Shown here: in pieces, positions 19,487 to 26,817 of the stretch
Layout: each line of letters opens with the position of its first letter
Position numbering within the stretch: position 1 is the first letter of the stretch
Assembly (NCBI RefSeq): GCF_026420145.1
Contig: NZ_JAPMLV010000004.1
Location: forward strand, 1-64,000
Direction of reading: 5' to 3'
DNA from: Enterobacter pseudoroggenkampii
GTDB taxonomy: Bacteria; Pseudomonadota; Gammaproteobacteria; Enterobacterales; Enterobacteriaceae
DNA: 64,000 nt
Program-made: the position numbers and the translations under genes
Notes under the pieces: generated by a model
Told to the model about the DNA's origin: nothing
Database searches by the model: none
Seen by the model: only the letters and a program-made list of their open reading frames with translations

Positions 19487-19687
19487 ATGCTGAAAAATGA
19501 ACCGTCATTCGCGTCTCTGCTCGTTAAGCAAAGTCCTGGCATGCACTTCGGCCACGGCTGGATCGCAGGTAAGGACGGCAAGCGCTGGCACCCGAGCCGC
19601 TCGCAGGCTGATTTACTGGCTGACCTGTCCACCAAAAAACAGGGGAAATCATGGCTATCGAAGCTGTTTCCGCGAATGTTCCACTAA
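19487..19687 (+). CDS. fil: Fil family protein (phage filamentation)
   Basis: A 66-residue basic protein, MLKNEPSFASLLVKQSPGMH at its start, of the small Fil/DUF2724 family of P2-like phages; in 186, Fil expression blocks cell division. The ATG at 19487 follows GAGG by 5 bp and was preferred to GTG 19481. Its end overlaps the next gene by 37 bp. Confidence 0.75.
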   Translation: MLKNEPSFASLLVKQSPGMHFGHGWIAGKDGKRWHPSRSQADLLADLSTKKQGKSWLSKLFPRMFH

Positions 19688-19989
19688 AGGCGGGCGAGCG
19701 TCTGGCTGGTCTCAACCACATAGCTGAATTGCGTGCGAGATATTGGGGTGATAGCTGGAAAGAGGTTGAGCGTTTTGTCGATGATATGCGCGATAAACGC
19801 GATCCACAATTTGAAGAAAATACTCGGGCGCTGGCCGCTATTTTCTTTCTGGCAAAAATACCGGCGGCTCGTCATGAGCTCGAATTAAGTGAGCTGACTA
19901 CTGACGAGAAAAAAGCATTGATTACAGCGATGAATCATTTTCGTGCAGTGGTGAGCTTATTTCCAAAACGGCTAACCATGCCGAATTAA
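19651..19989 (+). CDS. DUF5347-type phage protein
   Basis: A 112-residue early protein of unknown function in the place where P2-like phages of enterics carry a DUF5347 gene. Rich in helices and charged residues; no membrane segment or catalytic motif is seen. Ribosome site AGGGG precedes ATG 19651 and the start lies inside fil. Confidence 0.65.
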   Translation: MAIEAVSANVPLKAGERLAGLNHIAELRARYWGDSWKEVERFVDDMRDKRDPQFEENTRALAAIFFLAKIPAARHELELSELTTDEKKALITAMNHFRAVVSLFPKRLTMPN

Positions 19990-20056
19990 TCCACACAGAA
20001 ATTTAATGGCGTAAACCCGCCGGGCTTCTTATTGCCCGAAATCAGGAGAGTCAATT

Positions 20057-20284
20057 ATGCGTAATACCGAAACCCGCAGCTTTCACACCGATAGCGATGC
20101 ACTGGCCGTACTGCTGACCGATGCCAAAAAAGAAGAGCGTAAAGACCGAGCTCTCGCCGTTTCCATGCGTCTTGAGGCGCTGGCTATCCACATCACCAAA
20201 GAGGGTATGAGCGGCATCGAAGTCGCCGAACTGCTGCGCCGTGAAGCAACCCGCTTTGAGAATGAATCACAGGAGCTGCACTAA
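20057..20284 (+). CDS. DUF2732-type phage protein
   Basis: A 75-residue, charged, helical early protein without a known function, matching in length and position the DUF2732 family of P2-like phages. AGGAGAG precedes the start. Its stop codon overlaps the start of the zinc-finger gene by one base (TAATG), so the two are translationally coupled. Confidence 0.7.
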   Translation: MRNTETRSFHTDSDALAVLLTDAKKEERKDRALAVSMRLEALAIHITKEGMSGIEVAELLRREATRFENESQELH

Positions 20285-20505
20285 TGGCCGACGCAATGGA
20301 TTTAGCACAACAGCGTGAGCAGGAAGACCGCGAGCGCCACATCAGCAACGCGCGCAGCCGTATCGCTGCGCCCTCTCGTTTCATCTGCGAAGAATGTGAC
20401 GCACCAATCCCGGAAGCTCGCCGCATCGCGATTCCGGGAGTGGCATTTTGCGTGACATGTCAGCAAATCGCGGAACTCAAACACAAACACTACAGGGGCG
20501 TTTAA
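20284..20505 (+). CDS. TraR/DksA-type zinc-finger protein
   Basis: A 73-residue protein with the C4 zinc finger CEEC-N17-CVTC of the DksA/TraR family, as in the TraR-like P2 ORF. TraR-sized proteins of this family bind the secondary channel of RNA polymerase and mimic DksA plus ppGpp. Acidic residues near the N-terminus would reach the active site. Coupled to the gene before it, and followed with no gap by the DUF5405 gene. Confidence 0.85.
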   Translation: MADAMDLAQQREQEDRERHISNARSRIAAPSRFICEECDAPIPEARRIAIPGVAFCVTCQQIAELKHKHYRGV

Positions 20506-20784
20506 ATGGCTATCCGTATTGAAGTAGGTGACAAATGGGTTATTACCAGCGACCAGTATCAATTCATCCTGAATGAAAAAAAAGTCGCTCAATCCGGGAA
20601 AAAAGTTGGTGAGGAATGGCTCGACACTATCGGCTATTACCCGAAGATTAACCAGCTTATTTCCGGTCTGGCACATCACTACATCCATAATTCGGAGCTT
20701 CAAACTCTGAATGATATTGCGTCCGAAATTGAGCGATTGGGGATGTTATGTGAGTCAGCCTTTCGTACTGAGACTGCGAAATAA
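20506..20784 (+). CDS. DUF5405-type phage protein
   Basis: A 92-residue early protein; P2-like phages carry a DUF5405 gene of unknown function in this place. No catalytic motif or TM helix is seen. It starts directly after the stop codon of the zinc-finger gene. Confidence 0.65.
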   Translation: MAIRIEVGDKWVITSDQYQFILNEKKVAQSGKKVGEEWLDTIGYYPKINQLISGLAHHYIHNSELQTLNDIASEIERLGMLCESAFRTETAK

Positions 20785-20787
20785 CAT

Positions 20788-21618
20788 ATGGTTAAGGGCG
20801 TGGCAGACGTTATTCATTACCACGGAACACCTGTATGGGGTGACGCCGGTAACGTTCACCGTATTGCGGTAAACGGTGCTGGCGCATTTGTATCGTATGC
20901 ACGCCCTGACCAATTAGCTGCATCAGTTAAATACGCTATCTCTGTTGCTATAGACAATGGAGCTTTTTCTGCCTGGAAACGCGGCCTTGTAATTGACTGG
21001 CAGCAATTCTATCAGTGGCTAATTCCTCATTATCACCACCCTAAGCTGTCATTTTTTGTCATACCTGATGTGGTTGAAGGTGGTGAGGCTGACAATGACG
21101 CGCTTATCGCGAGGTTGCCACGCTGTTTCAAAGAAAAAGCTGCGCCAGTTTGGCATTTGCATGAATCACTGCACCGTCTGGTTGAACTTTGCCGGGAGTG
21201 GCCGCGAGTGTGCTTTGGGTCGTCAGGTGAGTACGCAACAATCAGAACCCAGCTCTGGCATCGCAGAATGTCAGAAGCGTTTGAAACAATTTACTGTAAA
21301 CATAATTTCGCAACACAGGTACACGGACTGCGTATGCTTGATGGCCGTGTGCTGGGGAACTATCCGTTGGCGACTGCGGATAGCACTAATCTAGCCTGCA
21401 ATGTACCAAAATTCGAAGTTAAATATCCTGAGCTCACAAAGGTAATTCGTGACGCGGATTATTCGAGGAACCTTTCAGAAATAGAACTTAAAGCGGTAAT
21501 ACTTAAACGCCGCTGCGCCATTCTCAAAAATACCATTGAGGCAGTAACCCCCCCGTCAATTTCAGAGTGGCAATCAAAAGGGCTGGCTCCACATCAATTG
21601 GAGTTAGCTATCGCATGA
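20788..21618 (+). CDS. TGT/DpdA-like TIM-barrel protein (putative guanine transglycosylase)
   Basis: A 276-residue protein in the slot before gene A. Its motifs follow the order of queuine tRNA-guanine transglycosylases: IDNGAF (Asp56; TGT has TDSGGF), IPDVV (Asp94), VWHLHE, CFGSSGEY (144-149), VHGLRMLDG and ATADSTN (Asp198, matching the nucleophile region). DpdA proteins of this fold swap guanine in DNA for 7-deazaguanines. The TGT zinc site CxCxxC is absent. No precursor genes lie nearby, so preQ0 or a similar base would come from the host. It overlaps gene A by 4 bp. The enzyme call is inference from motifs; the start has no strong ribosome site. Confidence 0.5.
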   Translation: MVKGVADVIHYHGTPVWGDAGNVHRIAVNGAGAFVSYARPDQLAASVKYAISVAIDNGAFSAWKRGLVIDWQQFYQWLIPHYHHPKLSFFVIPDVVEGGEADNDALIARLPRCFKEKAAPVWHLHESLHRLVELCREWPRVCFGSSGEYATIRTQLWHRRMSEAFETIYCKHNFATQVHGLRMLDGRVLGNYPLATADSTNLACNVPKFEVKYPELTKVIRDADYSRNLSEIELKAVILKRRCAILKNTIEAVTPPSISEWQSKGLAPHQLELAIA

Positions 21619-23828
21619 CAAACTATGTTTACGCGTGGAATAAACCTAAGCAGGCCATAGCGAGCCCATATCTCACTTACGAAGAGCAACACCGACGCGA
21701 TCGTATGTTCGCGGCATTGCTGCATGCGAGAAAGGTGCTTTCTCTGCAGCCTGAGTGCGTGCGTTTTGATGTATACCGCACCGCTGCGGTGCTGGAGCAA
21801 AATCAGGGCAGTCAACGAGCCAATGCTTTTTTAATCAGCTTTTGCAAAAAGGCATTGCCGCGTCTGGAACTGGTCGCAAAAAAATACGAGTGCGCGGGCA
21901 TCGACAGTAAAGTGTCAGCCGCCGTTTTCGGCGGTCATTTCGATACTGAACTCATGCAATATCTGGCGTCACGTATGGTCAATATGGTTGCCAGATATAA
22001 CCGCCTGCCTGATATGTCGCGTGCCGATATTGACCTGCTAGCCGCTGATATCGCTAATTTCATTCGCTCTGAACTGGCTGACATTGATGACGCCGGGGTT
22101 AGCGAGCTCAAAACGCTGTACACCTGGTATATGCGCGCCGGTTTTATTTCACTGCAATTTAACGTTACCCCGCCGCATTGGGAGCGAGTGACAAAAAAGT
22201 ATGTCGGTCAGGATGAGATAGCACCGGCAGTAATGCGCATGTTTAATGAGGTTTGGTGGCGTGGCCGTCTGCGCCGTATTGCGGCGTCATGGCGCGAACA
22301 TTTGCAAATTGCAGTCGGCAACGTCAGCAAGAAACGCCACGCCTACGCGAGTAAAAACTGCGTGACAGACTGGCGCGAGCAAAAGCGCCGCACGCGTGAA
22401 TTTCTCAAGGGGCTGGATCTCGAAGACGAAGACGGCAACCGCATCAGCTTGATTGAAAAATACGACGGTTCTGTCGCTAACCCTGCGATACGCCGCTGCG
22501 AGCTGATGACCCGCATCCGTGGGTTTGAAAATATCTGCAATGAGCTCGGTTATGTCGGGGAGTTTTACACCCTAACCGCGCCGTCTAAATATCACGCCAC
22601 CACTCAAGCAGGCTACCGTAACAGCAAATGGAACGGAGCCAGCCCGTCGGACACACAAAGTTATCTCACCGGACTTTGGGCGCGCATTCGCGCCAAACTG
22701 CACCGGGAAGAAATCCGCATTTTCGGCATCCGTGTTGCCGAGCCTCATCACGACGGCACGCCTCACTGGCACATGCTTATGTTCATGCTGCCGGAAGACG
22801 TTGAGCGCGTGCGCCTCATCATTCGTGATTATGCGTGGGATGAAGACCACCACGAACTGAGAAGCGACAAAGCCAAAAAGGCGCGCTTTCATGCCGAAGC
22901 CATCGACCCGGAAAAGGGCAGCGCTACCGGCTATGTTGCTAAATACATTTCAAAAAACATCGACGGCTATGCTCTCGATGGTGAAACCGATGACGAAAGC
23001 GGTGAGCTGCTGAAAGAGACAGCTCCAGCCGTTTCAGCATGGGCGGCGCGCTGGCACATCCGTCAGTTTCAGTTTATCGGCGGTGCGCCGGTGACGGTCT
23101 ACCGTGAGTTGCGTCGTCTCGCTGACACAGAGACCGCGCACGGTCTAAGCGTTGAGTTTGCAGCCGTCCATGATGCCGCCGACGCCGGTGATTGGGCTGG
23201 CTACGTTAATGCGCAGGGTGGTCCGTTTGTTCGTCGCGATGATTTGCAGGTGAGAACGCTGTACGAGCCGCGCACCGGGTTTAACCAGTACGGCGAGGAA
23301 ACCGTCTGCATCCGTGGCGTATACGATTCCGCTATCGGTGCCGGCACCCCGATTTTGACCCGGCTCACGCAGTGGAAAATTGTTCCGAAGCGTGCCGTTG
23401 ATTTGGCCGTTGACGTTAAGGGCGCTCCTGCGCCCTCTCGGAGTTCTGTCAATAACTGTACGGGAAGCGAAAGCGATCCACAGATACTGGATTTAACAAA
23501 ACCGCTTAGTCGGCGTGAAAGACGAGAGCTGACAAACCGACTGAGGAAACAAAAGCCAGCAGCACGGCGAAAATTCACTCACGGAACGGATGAGCAAACA
23601 GCAGCTATAACGAAAACTATCGACGAGATACACCTGACGACCGGCATCACTATCAGTCAGGGCGAAGCCCTGCACCTTATAGCAGGTGGTAAAAGTTGTT
23701 TTAACGGACGATGGGTGCGCGGAACGTCAAAAGGTGAAATCTTTACGGCTACCCCTTCACATCAGGCGCAAGCTCGAAAAATCCTTAGACGTGTTACAGC
23801 TTTAGCGGAAATGGCAACGAAAATCTAA
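21615..23828 (+). CDS. A: Replication initiation protein gpA (HUH endonuclease)
   Basis: A 737-residue rolling-circle initiator of the P2 A family (P2 A is 761). It nicks the origin within its own gene and joins the DNA end to a tyrosine. The HUH metal motif is at 378-386 (HHDGTPHWH) and the twin tyrosines are Tyr440 and Tyr444 in YVAKYISKN, matching P2 Tyr450/454. A GTG at 21567 is in frame, but ATG 21615 overlaps the upstream stop (ATGA) and is preferred. Confidence 0.93.
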   Translation: MTNYVYAWNKPKQAIASPYLTYEEQHRRDRMFAALLHARKVLSLQPECVRFDVYRTAAVLEQNQGSQRANAFLISFCKKALPRLELVAKKYECAGIDSKVSAAVFGGHFDTELMQYLASRMVNMVARYNRLPDMSRADIDLLAADIANFIRSELADIDDAGVSELKTLYTWYMRAGFISLQFNVTPPHWERVTKKYVGQDEIAPAVMRMFNEVWWRGRLRRIAASWREHLQIAVGNVSKKRHAYASKNCVTDWREQKRRTREFLKGLDLEDEDGNRISLIEKYDGSVANPAIRRCELMTRIRGFENICNELGYVGEFYTLTAPSKYHATTQAGYRNSKWNGASPSDTQSYLTGLWARIRAKLHREEIRIFGIRVAEPHHDGTPHWHMLMFMLPEDVERVRLIIRDYAWDEDHHELRSDKAKKARFHAEAIDPEKGSATGYVAKYISKNIDGYALDGETDDESGELLKETAPAVSAWAARWHIRQFQFIGGAPVTVYRELRRLADTETAHGLSVEFAAVHDAADAGDWAGYVNAQGGPFVRRDDLQVRTLYEPRTGFNQYGEETVCIRGVYDSAIGAGTPILTRLTQWKIVPKRAVDLAVDVKGAPAPSRSSVNNCTGSESDPQILDLTKPLSRRERRELTNRLRKQKPAARRKFTHGTDEQTAAITKTIDEIHLTTGITISQGEALHLIAGGKSCFNGRWVRGTSKGEIFTATPSHQAQARKILRRVTALAEMATKI

Positions 23829-23911
23829 CCGTTAATATTCATCCATATCATGTACATACGGCAATCGCCCTATTCGTTTTTTTTCTTCCCATCTTTTGCC
23901 AATACGTGCTA

Positions 23912-23927
23912 CTGTATAAATATACAG
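23912..23927 (+). promoter_or_regulatory. LexA box upstream of the DinI-like unit
   Basis: CTGTATAAATATACAG is a perfect CTGT-N8-ACAG LexA operator in TA-rich context, 21 bp before the small gene at 23949. Phage 186 has a LexA-controlled promoter in this place driving tum, so the prophage is probably SOS inducible. Confidence 0.88.
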
Positions 23928-23948
23928 TAACCCTATGGGAGGGATTTC

Positions 23949-24131
23949 ATGGTTGGCGAACATTTCAGCCGAACACAGCAAAAGTGGGCTTGTGTGCAAT
24001 TTATTGCCGAGGTATCTCTGATTGCAAACTGCAAGCCATCAGACTTAAAGCTCGCGCTCACTCTCATTGCAGACCTAGCAAACAGTGAAAATAACGAAAC
24101 CGAAGATGATATTTTTTATAAGGCTGATTAG
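23949..24131 (+). CDS. Small LexA-controlled phage protein
   Basis: A 60-residue protein of unknown function between the LexA box and the DinI-like gene. It starts with MVGEHFSRTQQKWACVQF, a helical hydrophobic middle follows (LKLALTLIADL), and the end is acidic. GGGAGGG lies 6 bp from the ATG. It corresponds in position to the short ORF before tum in 186. Confidence 0.7.
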   Translation: MVGEHFSRTQQKWACVQFIAEVSLIANCKPSDLKLALTLIADLANSENNETEDDIFYKAD

Positions 24132-24134
24132 ATT

Positions 24135-24368
24135 ATGAGAATCAATATCACGTTGGATAAAGAACAAAAAATTAGTCAGGCCACGTTGGATGCACTTGAG
24201 GCTGAGCTGTACCGAAATCTTCAACCTATCTACCCTAAGACCGCTATCCGCATTCGCAAGGGTTCTGCAAATGGCGTTGAGCTAAGCGGTTTAAAACTGG
24301 ACGAAGATAAAAAACGAGTAATGGAAATCATGCAGCAGGTATGGGAGGACGATACCTGGCTGCATTGA
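24135..24368 (+). CDS. DinI-like family protein (Tum-type antirepressor candidate)
   Basis: A 77-residue protein of the DinI family, ending in the characteristic ...IMQQVWEDDTWLH. DinI modulates RecA filaments; in phage 186 the DinI-like Tum inactivates CI after SOS induction. This one is DinI-sized, lacking the longer N-terminus of Tum. It follows the 60-residue gene by 3 bp under the same LexA box. Confidence 0.85.
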   Translation: MRINITLDKEQKISQATLDALEAELYRNLQPIYPKTAIRIRKGSANGVELSGLKLDEDKKRVMEIMQQVWEDDTWLH

Positions 24369-24375
24369 TAAACGT

Positions 24376-24408
24376 CGCCGGTGCTGAAACTCGCTTTCAG
24401 TGCTGGCG
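24376..24408. other. Long hairpin after the early operon
   Basis: A 14-bp inverted repeat (CGCCGGTGCTGAAA / TTTCAGTGCTGGCG, three G-T pairs) with a 5-base loop lies between the DinI-like gene and the end of the convergent SIR2-like gene. There is no T run, so it is not a clear intrinsic terminator. Confidence 0.5.
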
Positions 24409-24434
24409 GGGTTGAACAACGAGCCCCCGAGGCG

Positions 24435-25334
24435 TTAGCGTCTCAAAAGTCGTTCTATTTGCTTAAGGGAGTTTTCAAAAGTATCTGATAAATAAAAAAC
24501 GTTCTGTTTGGCTATTTGTTTTTTCCATTCCATAACTGGCAACCTCTGTTTATCAACGATGTATATATCAGCTTTAGTTTCTTTTAATTCATCCCATATG
24601 TGATGGTCATCTGGATTTATTTTAAGACCGATGACTATAATTTTATTAGCGGTTTTAACTTTTTCTTTAAACTGTTGCTGTTGCAGATTAACAATACTGG
24701 GGCAATGAATAACTGTTTTTTCTGGATGGTACATGGCTACTGCAGGAGCTAACGACGTATCACTCTTACAATAATTAATAATTTCTTCCTGGTCGTTATA
24801 GATTTTTATGTCACCATCAGTTAATGCACCTCCAGCGCCTGGGGCGTGCCGAAAACTAACTCCTGTGGCTATACCTGCAGGAATGAAATTACATGAGCCG
24901 TGTATCTTTAACAGAGACATACTGTTGGGAATGCGATTATCGGTACGGTACTGTACATTTATGCGATGTGACCATATAGCTTGCTCGATGAGCAGGTCAT
25001 AGTTAGTTGTAGCCAGATAAATATTCTTTTTTTTCTTTATCATAGCTATGAGCTTAAGATAAAAATTACCCTTTTTTATGCTGAATCTTGCCAATGCTAT
25101 AGCCATTTCTTTTAACAGAGCAGTGACGTCACTGTTTCTTTCTTCGAAAAACCTTATCATGGCCTTTTCTGGATCATTCCTGAAAAGCTCAAGCATTTCG
25201 CCCTGTATTGTCGTTGAGATACCACCTTCTTTTCTCATTTCGTCTATTAAAGCGCCTCCCAATGGAGGTTGCCCTCCAACACAAGGGCCACTGCCAAAAC
25301 TAGCCCCAGCACCTAATAAAATTAACGCTCCCAT
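24435..25334 (-). CDS. SIR2-like NAD-binding protein, prophage cargo (putative anti-phage defence)
   Basis: A 299-residue protein with sirtuin-fold motifs: GAGAS (8-12), TTNYD with Asn111 (109-113), KIHGS with His145, and VIGLKINPDD (234-243). Asn and His match the catalytic pair of defence SIR2 NADases such as ThsA and DSR2. No second domain, TM helix or zinc ribbon is seen. The gene is AT-rich compared with its neighbours and runs against the early operon, between the DinI-like gene and cos. P2-like phages often carry cargo, including anti-phage genes, here. NAD depletion on infection is a reasonable guess, not shown. AAGGA lies 7 bp from ATG. Confidence 0.75.
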   Translation of the reverse strand: MGALILLGAGASFGSGPCVGGQPPLGGALIDEMRKEGGISTTIQGEMLELFRNDPEKAMIRFFEERNSDVTALLKEMAIALARFSIKKGNFYLKLIAMIKKKKNIYLATTNYDLLIEQAIWSHRINVQYRTDNRIPNSMSLLKIHGSCNFIPAGIATGVSFRHAPGAGGALTDGDIKIYNDQEEIINYCKSDTSLAPAVAMYHPEKTVIHCPSIVNLQQQQFKEKVKTANKIIVIGLKINPDDHHIWDELKETKADIYIVDKQRLPVMEWKKQIAKQNVFYLSDTFENSLKQIERLLRR

Positions 25335-25575
25335 TTCGTTTCCTTATCAATTGCAGGTTATGCGATTCATATTACCCATTCATGCGCGATAAAGCAGTTA
25401 AGGTAGGGTGCTTTTTTTAAATGTTGGTCGCGTAAATACGGGAAAACTTGCTTGCATGCCTAGGCTGCATGAAAACGCATGTGCATAATCGGGTTGTAAA
25501 TTGTTCGACCTGCTAGGCTTGATGAGGTTTTTGTGGTTCATGCAACTGCATTAAAACCGCCCCATAAAGCGGGCA

Positions 25576-25594
25576 GGCGTGGCGGGGAAAGCAT
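25576..25594. other. cos: Phage cos site
   Basis: GGCGTGGCGGGGAAAGCAT matches the 19-nt cohesive end of phage 186 as I remember it, and P2 differs by few bases. It lies in the 436-bp gap left of gene Q, where P2-like phages have cos; the sequence around it (25335-25575) holds no convincing gene. Terminase (P, M) would cut here. Confidence 0.85.
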
Positions 25595-25738
25595 TGCGCG
25601 CCAGCGGTGGTGCGTAATAATAAAAATTATCGTCTGAGCGCGTCGTGATGGCGCTGCCGCGATTGTCGTCGGCTCGTGGGTGGTCTGGTGTGGTCGTGCA
25701 CGCGTGGCGCGTCTGAGGCGTGATGGTGGCGGGGTATG

Positions 25739-25762
25739 AAAAAGCCGCCATGCTGGCGGCTT
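25739..25762 (-). terminator. Terminator of the P-Q operon
   Basis: On the minus strand AAGCCGCC-AGCAT-GGCGGCTT is followed by a T run, 9 bp after the Q stop codon. Confidence 0.85.
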
Positions 25763-25770
25763 GAGGTGGA

Positions 25771-26817
25771 TTATTCCGGGTTGTCGAGGGTGTACTCTTT
25801 GAACCTGATGACCTCCATGCCGAGCCAGTCGTTTACCTCCCTGAACCTGTCCTGCAGGGGTGACAGCTCGTTACGCACAAATACCTTTGCCACCTTCTCA
25901 ACGTCACCGAGTGAGCCGATATTCTCGGGCTTGCCGCCCATGAGCTGGAACGGTACGCGATGCGCGTCCATCAGGTCGGCGGCGCTGGCTTTCTTGATGT
26001 TGAAAAAGTCATCCTTTGTGGCGACCTCGCTCAGTGGCACGATTTTGATACCGTCCGGTTTTCCGCCGGGAGCGTAGAAAAACAGGTTCTTAAAGTTACC
26101 GAGCCCTTTCGAGTTGCGCATCGCCTCGCGTAGCGATTCGACGTCGGTCGCGCTTTGCGCCGGGTCGGTCACATACATGATGTAACCAGCGTGCGCGCCG
26201 TTCTGGTAATACTTTCGACGGAACAGCGTCGCGGATTCATTCAGCCAGGCGGAATTAAGCGCGCTAAGATATTCGGGCAGGCCGTAAATCTCCTGATTAA
26301 TGTCGGGCTCCAGCAGGTGAAACACGGTATCAGGCGCGAACTCATGCGGCAGCGTGAAGTTTTCCACAAACCAGAATATAGAATCGTCGACCCCGCGCCG
26401 GGTGTATTTGGCCGGTGAGGCCAGCAGCTTGATTAACTGGCCGGTGACGCTGTGGCGCTGCTCAAGAAAGGCGTTGCCGAATACCAGATAGTCGAGCGCA
26501 AAGCGGCTGAAATCCTGACGGGACAGCAACGGGTGCGGAATGTAGGTGCTCGCGAGCACGTTGCGCTTAACGTAAATCGGTGAGCTGTGATGTACAGCAG
26601 AGCGCAGGCTCTTTGCCAGCCCGGAGAAGCTGACCGGCGGCTCGTACCATTTGCCGTTACTGATACACTCGACGTAATCCAGAATATCGCGCTTATCGAG
26701 TACCGGCACCGGCTCGCCGAAGGTGAAAGCTGTTGTTTTTGGCGGTGCGCTGGCGGTCAGGTGTTGTGGCTTGCTGGCCTTCTGCGCAGCGGCCTTGCGG
26801 GATTTTTGCTTACCCAT
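25771..26817 (-). CDS. Q: Portal protein gpQ
   Basis: A 348-residue portal protein of the P2 Q family (P2 Q is 344), forming the dodecameric vertex ring through which DNA is packaged. Conserved stretches: LDYLVFGNAFLE, LEPDINQEIYGLPEYLSALN and YYQNGAHAGYI. Its start codon overlaps the P stop by one base, and the two genes form the leftward late operon. Confidence 0.95.
   Translation of the reverse strand: MGKQKSRKAAAQKASKPQHLTASAPPKTTAFTFGEPVPVLDKRDILDYVECISNGKWYEPPVSFSGLAKSLRSAVHHSSPIYVKRNVLASTYIPHPLLSRQDFSRFALDYLVFGNAFLEQRHSVTGQLIKLLASPAKYTRRGVDDSIFWFVENFTLPHEFAPDTVFHLLEPDINQEIYGLPEYLSALNSAWLNESATLFRRKYYQNGAHAGYIMYVTDPAQSATDVESLREAMRNSKGLGNFKNLFFYAPGGKPDGIKIVPLSEVATKDDFFNIKKASAADLMDAHRVPFQLMGGKPENIGSLGDVEKVAKVFVRNELSPLQDRFREVNDWLGMEVIRFKEYTLDNPE

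Noticed and set aside
25551..25751. 66-codon minus-strand frame over cos
   Set aside because: It spans the cos site and has low-complexity Thr/Ala/Pro content and no ribosome site; treated as non-coding packaging region.
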